Shown here piece after piece: positions 15,956-25,088 of a stretch of DNA of 64,000 nt; the first letter of the stretch is position 1; every line of letters begins with the position of its first letter. This DNA is from Saprospiraceae bacterium (lineage in GTDB: Bacteria; Bacteroidota; Bacteroidia; Chitinophagales; Saprospiraceae). The notes beneath the pieces were generated by a model. It was not told where the DNA came from. It was given only the letters and a program-made list of their open reading frames with translations, and made no database searches. Made by a program: the position numbers and the translations under genes. The stretch spans positions 40,295 through 104,294 of the forward strand of contig JAHDBJ010000010.1 of assembly GCA_020630435.1 (NCBI GenBank), written 5' to 3'.

Positions 15956-16912
15956 ATGTCCATAGAAAATCAATGTATTCAAGCTACTAATTTCTCTTTC
16001 CCTCATCAAACGGCTTTTTATCGAGGTAAAGTTAGAGATGTTTATACAATCCAAGATAAATTAGTTATGGTGGCTTCGGATAGAATTTCTGCCTTTGATC
16101 ATATCTTACCTAGACCAATTCCTTATAAAGGTCAAGTGTTGAATCAAATTGCTACTTATTTTCTAGAAAATACTAGAGATATTGTTCCTAATTGGCTAGA
16201 AGCGACGCCTGATCCGAATGTAGCTATCGGAAAGGCCTGTACACCATTCAAAATCGAAATGGTTATTCGAGGTTATTTGACAGGTCATGCTGCTAGAGTT
16301 TATAAAAGCGGTCGACGTACATTGTGCGGTGTCCCATTACCTGAAGGAATGAAGGAACATGACAAATTTCCTACCCCTATCATTACACCAGCTACTAAGG
16401 CTGAAGAAGGACATGATGAGGATATTTCTAAAGCAGCAATTCTCGATCAAGGCATCGTTAGCGAATCCGATTATGCCTTATTAGAACAATATACTAGAAC
16501 CTTATTTGAACGAGGAACGGCAATGGCGGCAGCACGAGGGATGATTCTAGTAGATACCAAATATGAATTTGGTAAATTGGGCAATACAATTTACCTTATT
16601 GATGAAATCCATACGCCCGACAGTTCTCGCTATTTTTATCAAGAAGGTTATCAAGCGAAACAGGCTAAGGGATTACCGCAAAAACACGTTTCCAAAGAAT
16701 TTGTCCGAGAGTGGTTGATTGCCAATGGTTTTCAAGGCTTAGAAGGACAACCGATGCCTATAATGCCTGATGATTTTGTATGGTCGGTATCCGAGCGGTA
16801 TATTGAATTGTATGAACAAATTACTGGTCAATCTTTTCAAAAAGCTGATATTACAAGTGTCCTTGATAGAGTGGAGCAGAATGTAGAATCGTGGATTGAT
16901 AATAATTTATAA
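15956..16912 (+). CDS. purC: Phosphoribosylaminoimidazole-succinocarboxamide synthase
   Basis: The 318-residue enzyme joins aspartate to CAIR with ATP, giving SAICAR in purine synthesis. The family motifs are [11 protein letters not shown] at residues 22-32, [21 protein letters not shown] near 38-58, [14 protein letters not shown] near 101-114 and [14 protein letters not shown] near 217-230. The length matches the long form of PurC found in Bacteroidota and yeast ADE1 rather than the 240-residue form. It is a single gene, divergent from the minus-strand run. A candidate -7-like TACTTTTC lies about 25 bp before the start. The 3' side holds the inverted repeat at 17015-17129. Confidence 0.96.
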   Translation: MSIENQCIQATNFSFPHQTAFYRGKVRDVYTIQDKLVMVASDRISAFDHILPRPIPYKGQVLNQIATYFLENTRDIVPNWLEATPDPNVAIGKACTPFKIEMVIRGYLTGHAARVYKSGRRTLCGVPLPEGMKEHDKFPTPIITPATKAEEGHDEDISKAAILDQGIVSESDYALLEQYTRTLFERGTAMAAARGMILVDTKYEFGKLGNTIYLIDEIHTPDSSRYFYQEGYQAKQAKGLPQKHVSKEFVREWLIANGFQGLEGQPMPIMPDDFVWSVSERYIELYEQITGQSFQKADITSVLDRVEQNVESWIDNNL

Positions 16913-17014
16913 ACACCTCTTTTATCAAAAAAACATTAAATTAAAAGTTAATTGTTTATTTATAGTTACAATATGTTCTTTTCCTTAATGAAAAGAACCA
17001 AAAATCAAGACTTA

Positions 17015-17129
17015 ATTTCTTTCTTAACACTACAAATTAATCTAAAATCCTAAACAAAATTAAACTCGCTTCGCTCAAACAAAATTTTGTTTTATACGGA
17101 TTTTAAATCACTTTTCCGTTAAAAGAAAT
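17015..17129. repeat. Imperfect long inverted repeat between convergent genes
   Basis: Nested arms pair around a centre holding TCGCTTCGCTC. They are ATTTCTTT (17015-17022) with AAAAGAAAT (17121-17129), TAAAATCC (17043-17050) with GGATTTTA (17098-17105), and AAACAAAATT (17052-17061) with AATTTTGTTT (17083-17092). It fills most of the space between purC and the convergent lipoprotein gene. It could act as a bidirectional terminator, or be a mobile hairpin repeat of the kind scattered in Bacteroidota genomes. Copy number elsewhere is unknown. Confidence 0.55.
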
Positions 17130-17186
17130 GAGGTCATTAAGAAACACTTAGCATTAATAAACATAAGGAATACTAATCAATAATAA

Positions 17187-17819
17187 CTACATATCAACTA
17201 GCCCTCTTAGTTGAATATTTTTAAAACCACCTTTTGCAAACTCGATGATTGGTTTTTCATTGGCTGCTAATTTTTCTTGATGCAGTTCTAGCAGTTCAAG
17301 TTGAGCCGTAAAATTGCCATTTGCTAGATGGTTATCAGAAATTTTGATTTGTCCATTTCCATTTATCGCAGTACTTTTTTGTTCTAGATATTGATTATAG
17401 GAATAGGTAAAGAGTGAATTTGCTGTCCCCTTATTGTCTTTTCTTTTGGCATTATAGAGTACCTCCATTAGTTGTCCTTCAGGGTAAGAAAAAATTACTT
17501 GAATCGTTTCCCGTAAGGGATCAGAATTAAATGTAAACATCACTGTCTTATCTCCTGTACTTCTATTTTCTGTTACCGTACCAATTACATTAGTATATAT
17601 CCAAGACTTGCCATTTATCGTGCAAAGTTGATTGGTAGGAGGTGGAGGGGTTTGTGGAATAATAACTTTCGTTGAAGTATCTTTTGGTGTAGGTTTCGTT
17701 GTTTGGGGTTTAAGTTTAGAAGGAGGGGGTTGATTGACTGTTTCGTTTTGTTTACTGTTTGTACAAGAAACATTAAGTAACAATACTACTAATAGCAGTA
17801 GGATTTTTTGTAATTGCAT
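17187..17819 (-). CDS. Proline-rich linker lipoprotein, unknown
   Basis: The 210-residue protein has a lipoprotein signal with a long Leu/Val stretch and the lipobox NVSC near residues 17-20. A Pro/Thr/Lys-rich linker follows (residues about 25-65), then a beta-rich domain of about 140 residues. That domain begins at CTINGKSWIYTNVIGTV and includes SDPLRETIQVIFSYPEG. The 'input of a small beta domain behind a linker' layout resembles DUF-type lipoproteins of Saprospirales, but no family was recognised. Probably exposed in the envelope. It is convergent with purC and has its own promoter region of about 95 bp before it. Confidence 0.62.
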   Translation of the reverse strand: MQLQKILLLLVVLLLNVSCTNSKQNETVNQPPPSKLKPQTTKPTPKDTSTKVIIPQTPPPPTNQLCTINGKSWIYTNVIGTVTENRSTGDKTVMFTFNSDPLRETIQVIFSYPEGQLMEVLYNAKRKDNKGTANSLFTYSYNQYLEQKSTAINGNGQIKISDNHLANGNFTAQLELLELHQEKLAANEKPIIEFAKGGFKNIQLRGLVDM

Positions 17820-17915
17820 TATTTGAGTTATTTGCTTGGTTCGTTTGGAAACTCAATGTACAAAAAATAAGCCCAACCATCAAGCAAATATATAGCTCCT
17901 TTAGGATAAATTTAA

Positions 17916-19229
17916 CTACTCCGAAGCGTCTAGGAGTTCTTTGGGTAAAGCTTTCGTCGTTTTTGCGCCTAGTGCTTTAATTTTTTCTGCCCGCCCAATT
18001 AAGGTATCCCCTTTTTTGGTAGAAGTATAGAGTTTATTTAAGGCTGCATCATAAGCTGTCTGCGCTTGATCTAATTGTTTGCCTATCGATTTCAAATCAT
18101 CAATAAAATTGCAGAATTTATCGTATAGTTTGCCACTTTGTCGAGCAATTTCTTGTACATTTTTCTTTTGTTTTTCTTGTTTCCAAATAAAAGAAACCGT
18201 ACGTAATGTTGCCAATAAGGTTGATGCTGTTACTAAGACTATATTTTTGTCTAGGGCATCTAAAAACAACTGATTATCTTGTTGTAAAGCTGCCGAGAAA
18301 GCAGGTTCAATAGGAATAAACAATAACAAATAATCTGGTGAATTAATTTGATATAGGTATTGATAATTTTTGCTATATAAATCTTTGATATGGTGCTTTA
18401 CACTATCCACATGAGCTTTGAGATAACGTTTAGCATCATCTGGATTTTCGGCATTAAAATAGGCTTCGTAGGCTTTTAGAGAAACCTTAGCGTCGATAAC
18501 GAGGTGTTTTTTCTCTGGTAAATTGATAATAAAATCGGGGCGTCGCTCCTGTCCATTTTCGTTTTTAAAAGAGTTCTGTTTTTGATAATGAATATCTTTT
18601 TTTAATCCTGCTTTTTCTAGGAGCATTTCGAGTTGAAACTCCCCCCAATCGCCTTGTGTTTTATTATCACCTTTGAGTGCTGCTACTAAATTATTCGCAT
18701 CCATACTCAATTGTAAATTTAAATCTCGCAATTGCTCAATTTCTTTTTTTAGAGAGATGCGTTCTTTGTTTTCGTCCAGGTATTTACGCTCTATACTTTC
18801 TTCAAAATTTTTAATTTTATCTTTTAGGGGCCTTAGAATATGCTCGATTTGTGTTTGGTTTTGAAGCGTAAATTTTTGACTTTTTTCTTCTAGTAATCGA
18901 TTCGCTATATTTTCAAACTCTAAGGTAAACTTTTGCTGTAAGGCTGCTAGTTCTTCTTTTTGTGTTTCGAGCTTATCTTCCATATTCGCCAAAATTTGTT
19001 CATTGGCAGATAAGGCACTTCCCATTTCTCGAAGTTCTTTTTCTTTCTCATTAAGATCCTCTTTATAAATGTCATTCTGAATTTGTAGATTATCAGCAAC
19101 CTCTTTGTATATATATTTTCCTTCTAATTCAGTCTTAGAAATATACTCCGCAGCATATCTATACCTTGCTAATATCCCAGCAAGAATAAACCCAAATAAG
19201 AATGTAAGAACAGGAATTATAATCTCCAT
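17916..19229 (-). CDS. rmuC: DNA recombination protein RmuC
   Basis: The 437-residue protein has an N-terminal membrane helix (residues 4-20), a long Glu/Lys/Gln-rich coiled coil (about 40-180) and a C-terminal RmuC nuclease-like domain. Marker stretches are KTQGDWGEFQLEMLLEKAGL near 191-210, RRPDFIINLPEKKHLVIDAK near 228-247 and DYLLLFIPIEPAFSAAL near 302-318. RmuC limits inversions at short inverted repeats in E. coli and has a PD-(D/E)xK-like fold, here with PDF...DAK. It stands alone on the minus strand downstream of an ABC exporter on the same strand. Length fits the family. Confidence 0.93.
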   Translation of the reverse strand: MEIIIPVLTFLFGFILAGILARYRYAAEYISKTELEGKYIYKEVADNLQIQNDIYKEDLNEKEKELREMGSALSANEQILANMEDKLETQKEELAALQQKFTLEFENIANRLLEEKSQKFTLQNQTQIEHILRPLKDKIKNFEESIERKYLDENKERISLKKEIEQLRDLNLQLSMDANNLVAALKGDNKTQGDWGEFQLEMLLEKAGLKKDIHYQKQNSFKNENGQERRPDFIINLPEKKHLVIDAKVSLKAYEAYFNAENPDDAKRYLKAHVDSVKHHIKDLYSKNYQYLYQINSPDYLLLFIPIEPAFSAALQQDNQLFLDALDKNIVLVTASTLLATLRTVSFIWKQEKQKKNVQEIARQSGKLYDKFCNFIDDLKSIGKQLDQAQTAYDAALNKLYTSTKKGDTLIGRAEKIKALGAKTTKALPKELLDASE

Positions 19230-19432
19230 GCGTATTTATCATCAAAAAAATTAAATAATTATACGCTATAAAATTACAAAAAGAAAGAATATAAAACAAA
19301 TTGTACTTGAATTATCCGTCAAACAACATAATTTTCATAAAAAACGTTTTAAATAAACAGCAAATTAATGGTAGGTTATTTTTTGCTTGTTCCTTAGAAG
19401 TTTGGACTATTGCAGGATACCTTTTGTATAGA

Positions 19433-21217
19433 TTAAACTTCTTCCTCCTCCAGCTTTTGTTGTTCATACATCTCGTAATAGAATCCTTTTCTTTCTAATA
19501 ATTCTTCATGTATTCCTTCTTCTACGATTTGTCCCTCATCCAATACAATTATTTTATCAAAATTTAGAGAAGAATAAATCCGATGGGTAATGATAATCGT
19601 TGTTTTATCAGCTAACGCACCTTTTAAGTAAGAGAGAATTTGTTGTTCAGTTGTTGTATCTACAGCAGAAAGGCAATCATCCAGAATCAATATACTAGGC
19701 TGTTTTATCAATGCTCTAGCGATAGATATACGTTGTTTTTGTCCACCAGATAAGGTAACACCACGCTCTCCTACTATCGTATCAAATCCTTCCGATAATC
19801 CCATAATGTCATTATATACGGCTGCGTGACGAGCAAAGTCTTCTACTTCTTCCCTAGAACTTTCTTCTCGACCGAAGGCAATATTCCCAGCTACAGTATC
19901 TGAAAAAAGAAAAACATCTTGTGGTACATAACCAATACGTTGACGCAGGATATTTAGGTTATGCTTTTCAATATTTTTCCCATCAATCTTAATAGAGCCA
20001 TTATTGACATCATACATTCGAACCAACAAATCGGCAACCGTTGATTTTCCTGCTCCCGTTTTTCCGATGAGTGCCATTTTTTTTCCTTTTTCTAGGGAAA
20101 ATGATACATTATTAATTGCTTTGATTCCAGAATCTGGATATATAAAATCCACTTTATCAAAGATAATATCTCCTTCGAGCTTATAGTCTCTATTTTCTAT
20201 ATTTTGAATACTCGGTTCTTCTTTCAAAAATTCATTAATTCGTTTTTGGGAAGCAGAGGCTCTTTGAATAAGAGAAGCTACCCATCCGATGGAGGTAACA
20301 GGCCAGGTTAACATATTGACATAAATTACAAATTCTGCAATATTTCCTGGCGTAATACTTCCTTTTGCGACTTGCTGTCCTCCTACATAAATTACCAGAA
20401 TGGTGCTGGCACCAATTAACAATAACATTAATGGAAAAAATAAAGCTTGTATCCTTGCTAGCCCCATAGATTTTTCTTTATAATCATTACTTTGCTCCGT
20501 AAAGAATTTGGTCATAGGAATTTCTTGAACATAGGATTTCACCACTCGAATGCCCGAATATATTTCCTGAGAAGAACTGTTGAGTGTAGATAACTGTCCT
20601 TGTATGATTTCGCTTTTTTTATTAATCAAGTTACTTACATAATAAATCGATATAGATAAGAATGGTAATGGTAAAAGTGCATAAAGTGTCATTTCTTTAT
20701 TGACAGATAACATAGAAGAAATTACCATAATAAATAAGGAAACGAGATTGATGGAGTACATAATAGCGGGGCCGAGATACATCCTTACCTTGGATACATC
20801 TTCTGTAATTCTTGCCATTAGGTCTCCTGTATTATTAAGTTTGTAAAAATCGAGGCTGAGTTTTTGATAATGGACATAGATTTCATTTCGCAAATCATAT
20901 TCGATGAGTCTTGACATTACGATAATGGTCTGTCGCATAAAGTACATAAATATCCCCATCATTAATGCTAGGAGTAAAACCAAGCCTCCAAATATGAGTA
21001 GTGTTTTCCCTAATAAACTATAAAAAGCTGTTTGTACTTCAAACCCATCATAACTTTTATAAAAAGAGACATTTTCTACCACCAAATCGAGGGCGTAGCG
21101 AATATATTGAGGTTGTAATACTCGAAAATAATTAGAAACAAAGACAAAGAGGATACCTAGTAGCAACCGCCAACGATATTTATAAAAAAATTTGTTGAGG
21201 TATGCTAAATGGTTCAT
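19433..21217 (-). CDS. ABC exporter, fused membrane and ATPase domains
   Basis: The 594-residue half-transporter has an N-terminal six-helix membrane domain (residues about 15-320) and a C-terminal ATPase. Walker A is GKTGAGKST near 373-381, the signature is LSGGQKQRIS near 478-487, and Walker B is ILILDDCLSAVD just after. The class is the MdlB/MsbA-like type IV exporter that works as a dimer. Substrate, lipid or drug or peptide, cannot be told. It lies 52 bp downstream of clpX on the same strand. Confidence 0.93.
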   Translation of the reverse strand: MNHLAYLNKFFYKYRWRLLLGILFVFVSNYFRVLQPQYIRYALDLVVENVSFYKSYDGFEVQTAFYSLLGKTLLIFGGLVLLLALMMGIFMYFMRQTIIVMSRLIEYDLRNEIYVHYQKLSLDFYKLNNTGDLMARITEDVSKVRMYLGPAIMYSINLVSLFIMVISSMLSVNKEMTLYALLPLPFLSISIYYVSNLINKKSEIIQGQLSTLNSSSQEIYSGIRVVKSYVQEIPMTKFFTEQSNDYKEKSMGLARIQALFFPLMLLLIGASTILVIYVGGQQVAKGSITPGNIAEFVIYVNMLTWPVTSIGWVASLIQRASASQKRINEFLKEEPSIQNIENRDYKLEGDIIFDKVDFIYPDSGIKAINNVSFSLEKGKKMALIGKTGAGKSTVADLLVRMYDVNNGSIKIDGKNIEKHNLNILRQRIGYVPQDVFLFSDTVAGNIAFGREESSREEVEDFARHAAVYNDIMGLSEGFDTIVGERGVTLSGGQKQRISIARALIKQPSILILDDCLSAVDTTTEQQILSYLKGALADKTTIIITHRIYSSLNFDKIIVLDEGQIVEEGIHEELLERKGFYYEMYEQQKLEEEEV

Positions 21218-21269
21218 ATTATTTGTAAAAAACTAGTATGTATTTTGTCCTAAAGTATAGACAGCTTGA

Positions 21270-22514
21270 TTAAGCTGCTTTCAGTTTATTCAACTTAGAC
21301 TTACTCAATTGTTCTTCTGCATAAGTAACATCCACCACAAGTTCTTTTGTGTTTTTTCTAGATGGATATTCAAACATGGCATCTGTTAGGATAGCCTCAC
21401 AAATTGAGCGTAGCCCTCTGGCTCCTAGATTATAGTCAATTGCTTTTTGTGCAATAAATTCAATCACATCAGGAGTCATTGTCAATTTAACACCTTCTAG
21501 CTCAAAAAGTTTTTGATATTGTTTAATCAAAGAATTTTTAGGTTCAACAATGATTCGTTTTAAAGTGGCTACATCTAAAGGTTCTAGATAGGATAAAACA
21601 GGCATTCTTCCTACTAGTTCGGGTATCAATCCAAAATTTTTAACATCTTTATGAATAATATATTGCAGTAGGTTTTCTCTATCAACCTCGTGTTTTTGAT
21701 CTTTTTGACTATACCCAATAACCTGCGTATTGACTCGACGAGCAATAACTTTTTCAATACCATCAAACGCTCCACCACAAATAAATAAAATATTCTTAGT
21801 ATTAATTTTGATCAATTTTTGTTCCGGGTGTTTACGCCCACCATGAGGTGGCACATTTACATCTGTCCCTTCAAGCATCTTTAACATTGCCTGTTGCACA
21901 CCTTCACCTGAAACGTCTCTAGTAATGGATGGGTTATCTCGTTTTCGTGCAATTTTATCTATCTCATCAATATAGACAATGCCTTTTTCTGCAGCTCCTA
22001 CATTATAATCGCATACTTGTAATAAACGGCTCAAAATGCTTTCTACATCTTCCCCTACATAACCCGCTTCTGTAAATACTGTAGCATCAACAATCGCAAA
22101 AGGCACATTCAGGTATTTTGCTATCGTTTTAGCCAAAAGCGTTTTTCCTGTTCCTGTTTTCCCAACGAGTAGAATATTTGACTTTTCAATTTCTATATCA
22201 TCGTCCTTCTTTTGTTTTAATCTTTTGTAATGATTATATACCGCTACAGATAAAAACTTCTTAGCTTCGTCTTGACCAATAACATAAGTATCTAGGTATT
22301 TTTTTATTTCTTTAGGTGTTAATGTTTCTGGAAGAAAAATTTCAGAGAATCGTCCACTTTTATTAGAATTCAATTCATCATCAATAATTTCTTGAGCCTG
22401 CTCTACACAAACTTCACAGATGTGTCCTTCAATTCCAGCGACCAATATTAAAGCCTCATTTTTATCTCTTCCACAAAAAGAACAGTGATAAGTGTTAGTG
22501 TTATTCCGTCTCAT
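21270..22514 (-). CDS. clpX: ClpX, unfoldase of ClpXP protease
   Basis: The 414-residue protein is ClpX. The N-terminal zinc-binding domain has CSFCGRD and ICEVC (residues about 11-39). The AAA+ core has Walker [15 protein letters not shown] near 115-128, pore loop GYVGEDVES near 148-156, Walker [14 protein letters not shown] near 178-190, and the ClpP-contact loop near VIGYSQ. ClpX recognises tagged proteins, unfolds them and feeds them into ClpP. clpP is not in the window. A strong promoter lies about 110 bp upstream at 22627-22658. Confidence 0.97.
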   Translation of the reverse strand: MRRNNTNTYHCSFCGRDKNEALILVAGIEGHICEVCVEQAQEIIDDELNSNKSGRFSEIFLPETLTPKEIKKYLDTYVIGQDEAKKFLSVAVYNHYKRLKQKKDDDIEIEKSNILLVGKTGTGKTLLAKTIAKYLNVPFAIVDATVFTEAGYVGEDVESILSRLLQVCDYNVGAAEKGIVYIDEIDKIARKRDNPSITRDVSGEGVQQAMLKMLEGTDVNVPPHGGRKHPEQKLIKINTKNILFICGGAFDGIEKVIARRVNTQVIGYSQKDQKHEVDRENLLQYIIHKDVKNFGLIPELVGRMPVLSYLEPLDVATLKRIIVEPKNSLIKQYQKLFELEGVKLTMTPDVIEFIAQKAIDYNLGARGLRSICEAILTDAMFEYPSRKNTKELVVDVTYAEEQLSKSKLNKLKAA

Positions 22515-22626
22515 ATTTTATATAGTATTGGTTCATAGGTTGGGAAACCTATTCTATAGATTCATTTGATATTTTAATATCAAAAGAGATTTTATTTCTT
22601 TTGATAATTGAATATTATTAATTTTA

Positions 22627-22658
22627 CAAAAGTACAAATACTCTGCCAACGACACAAA
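22627..22658 (-). promoter_or_regulatory. clpX promoter
   Basis: Read on the minus strand, TTTG (22655-22658) is followed after 20 bp by TACTTTTG (22627-22634). Both elements match the Bacteroidota consensus without mismatch. The transcript would start near 22620 and have a leader of about 105 nt before the clpX ATG. Confidence 0.6.
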
Positions 22659-22732
22659 TAAGGGAATATATAAAGCAAAACATTAAGTACTCTTTTGTCC
22701 TTATAACAATTTAGGTAAAAAATAGATTATCA

Positions 22733-22765
22733 AAAGCCCAAACTTGTCGTGCAAGTTTGGGCTTT
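22733..22765 (-). terminator. Terminator of the T9SS-cargo gene
   Basis: A perfect 14-bp hairpin, AAAGCCCAAACTTG with its complement around a 5-base loop, lies 27 bp past the stop of the gene ending at 22792. The minus-strand stem is followed by TTTTG and a T-rich stretch. It separates that gene from clpX. Confidence 0.8.
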
Positions 22766-22791
22766 CTATTGAATATCTTATTTTAAAAATA

Positions 22792-23718
22792 CTAATCCCA
22801 ATATTTAATAAAAATACCAGAAAGCAATTGATTATCAAAACGAACACTTGCTATATATTTCCCTTGTGGTAATTGACTGGTATCTAATTCAATTATATCA
22901 TTTCTAGAAGACGGGATATATCGGTAAATCGGTTTACCTGCAATATCAAAAATAAAAATTTCTACTTTCCCTACCATTTCGTTTGTCAAATGAATTTTTA
23001 TGAAATTTGGAGAAATTGTAATTGGTATTGAGCGAGGAGATTTCCCCTCAAATACTCGGATAGTTTTAGTTTCTGTAAAAACATATTGACCATTCAAATC
23101 TACTTGTTTTAGCCGATAATAATATGTACCATCCGTCACATTTCTATCTTCAAAACTATAATCTTTTTTAGTAGAGCTATTTCCAGCAGAGTTTACTCGA
23201 CCAACTTCTGTAAAATCCCTTCCATTAATACTTCTTTGTACTGCAAAATAGTCTGCATCCATTTCGCTAAGTGTTTGCCAAGTTACTAGTACTGATTTTT
23301 TTCTATGGACAACGTCAAAACCTGAAAATTCAACAGGTAAGTCTGTTTTAAGATTTGTTGTTGGAGTAATATCATTATTAGCAATTATGTTAATCTCAAT
23401 AAGTGTAGGGAAACCATTATCTAAAAATGCAACTTGTAACAAAAAAGCCCCTTGTTCGCTAGTTTCAAACTCTAAAACACCATCATCTACTAAGACAGAA
23501 GAATGTGGTCCACCGTCAGCATTTGAGTATAAATGTACAGGGCCTACCATAACTTCTGCATCAAAAAGGCTTATATCATCAAAATGTACTGATATGATAT
23601 CATTGGTATTGATAAATATAGTAGGTTCACCTGGAGCTAAGGGGTCTTGTGCTTGAACTTGATAAAAGGCTAGAATAGTGACTGTCAGTAAGAATAATTT
23701 TGATAAGATCCGCTTCAT
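22792..23718 (-). CDS. Secreted protein with T9SS C-terminal sorting domain
   Basis: The 308-residue protein has a Sec signal peptide ending near YQVQAQ (about residue 23). A beta-rich region (25-125) follows, then a fibronectin-III-like module with VTWQTLSEMDADYFAVQRS near residues 147-165. The C-terminal domain begins near ISPNF and includes GKVEIFIFDIAGKPIYRY and LPQGKYIASVRFDNQ. It is the type A sorting domain that directs passage through the type IX secretion system and surface attachment. Function beyond surface display is unknown. The gene is monocistronic, with its own terminator. Confidence 0.82.
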   Translation of the reverse strand: MKRILSKLFLLTVTILAFYQVQAQDPLAPGEPTIFINTNDIISVHFDDISLFDAEVMVGPVHLYSNADGGPHSSVLVDDGVLEFETSEQGAFLLQVAFLDNGFPTLIEINIIANNDITPTTNLKTDLPVEFSGFDVVHRKKSVLVTWQTLSEMDADYFAVQRSINGRDFTEVGRVNSAGNSSTKKDYSFEDRNVTDGTYYYRLKQVDLNGQYVFTETKTIRVFEGKSPRSIPITISPNFIKIHLTNEMVGKVEIFIFDIAGKPIYRYIPSSRNDIIELDTSQLPQGKYIASVRFDNQLLSGIFIKYWD

Positions 23719-24016
23719 ACTAATTTTTTTTAATCAATTTTCAAATAGGCTTGTTTTAAGTAAACAATTAACTGTAAATGTTCTGTAACTAAATATAATA
23801 TTTAAGGGGATTCATAAAGAAATAAACAACTTTAATTGATTCTGAATGTTCATTTCTTTAATCGCTCTTACAATTTAGGAAAAAACTTTTTTAAAAAATA
23901 ATATAAATCAAAAAAAATCAGCTTCTTTGATAGATGTAAATAACGTTAATTTGCTATATAGCCAATTAGAACGAATTATTTTTATCAAGATATGATTCAA
24001 GCTTAAATCTTAAATT

Positions 24017-25084
24017 TTGAGAAACTTTATTATACGTATTCTACTATCTCCATTGACTCTATTGTATGGTGTTGGTATTGGAATAAGAGATGTTTTATAC
24101 AAAACAGGTTTATTAAAATCTGTAAAATTCGACATTCCAATTATTTCTATAGGAAATCTTACTGTAGGTGGTTCTGGTAAAACTCCTCATATTGAATACC
24201 TGATACGTTTACTTAAAGATTACCTTAATGTTGCGACTTTAAGTAGAGGATATAAACGTAAAACTCAAGGTTTTAGAATGGTTGAAATTGATGATACCGC
24301 TGAAACTGTTGGAGATGAGCCCTTACAATTTAAACGAAAATTTCCTGAAATATTAGTTGCTGTTGGTGAAAATCGTTCCATGGCAATTCCACAAATTCTA
24401 ATGCGAGATATAGAGCTACATACAATCTTATTAGATGACGCCTACCAACATCGTCAAATACAACCTGGTTTAAATATTTTATTGACGGAATACTCTAGAC
24501 CCTTTTACGACGATTACCTATTGCCTTCAGGAAGGCTCCGTGAATGGCGAGCTGCTTACAAAAGAGCAAATATTATTATAGTGACTAAATGTCCAAACCA
24601 ACTATCTGATGAAGAGCGACTAAACCTCCACCAAAAAATTCAACCTTATCCACACCAACGACTATATTTTTCTAGATATAAATATGGTATTCCCTATCAA
24701 CTCTTTGCTCCTCAAGTTCATTCGACTTTTAATCCAGATTGGAATGTGATGGTTATTTGTGCAATTGCTAATGTTAATTATTTAGTAGAATACCTCAAAC
24801 AACAAGTAGCATATGTACGCCTTATGGAATTTCCAGATCATCATAACTTTAGTAAATCTGAGATAGGGCAACTGAATAAAAAGTTTAAAAATTGGGAAGC
24901 AAAAAATAAGGTAATCATCACAACTGAAAAAGATGCAATGCGATTGGAATTGCATGCTCCCTATTTAAGAGAGCAGCAACTGCCAATCTTAGTTCTACCT
25001 ATAAGTGTTGATTTTCATCATACAAACGATTCGACACATTTTGATGATGATGTGAAGCAATTTCTATTAAACTTTAGAGTTTAA
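24017..25084 (+). CDS. lpxK: Tetraacyldisaccharide 4'-kinase
   Basis: The 355-residue protein phosphorylates the 4' position of the lipid A disaccharide at the inner membrane. The N-terminal hydrophobic helix FIIRILLSPLTLLYGVGI and the P-loop ISIGNLTVGGSGKTPHIEYL (about residues 44-63) are characteristic, as are SRGYKRKT near 77-84, GDEPLQF near 99-105 and LLDDAYQHRQI near 138-148. The start is TTG at 24017. No ATG occurs in frame before the motif, and an upstream ATG at 23994 is closed by a stop within a few codons. The gene ends 4 bp from the convergent M56 gene. Confidence 0.94.
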   Translation: MRNFIIRILLSPLTLLYGVGIGIRDVLYKTGLLKSVKFDIPIISIGNLTVGGSGKTPHIEYLIRLLKDYLNVATLSRGYKRKTQGFRMVEIDDTAETVGDEPLQFKRKFPEILVAVGENRSMAIPQILMRDIELHTILLDDAYQHRQIQPGLNILLTEYSRPFYDDYLLPSGRLREWRAAYKRANIIIVTKCPNQLSDEERLNLHQKIQPYPHQRLYFSRYKYGIPYQLFAPQVHSTFNPDWNVMVICAIANVNYLVEYLKQQVAYVRLMEFPDHHNFSKSEIGQLNKKFKNWEAKNKVIITTEKDAMRLELHAPYLREQQLPILVLPISVDFHHTNDSTHFDDDVKQFLLNFRV

Positions 25085-25088
25085 GAGC

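Noticed and set aside
16160..16260. Possible shorter PurC form
   Set aside because: The full 318-residue frame carries all family motifs and matches the long PurC form usual in Bacteroidota.
19301..19498. 65-codon plus-strand open frame near the ABC exporter
   Set aside because: It overlaps the exporter's 3' end on the other strand and has no leader, motif or neighbour to support it.
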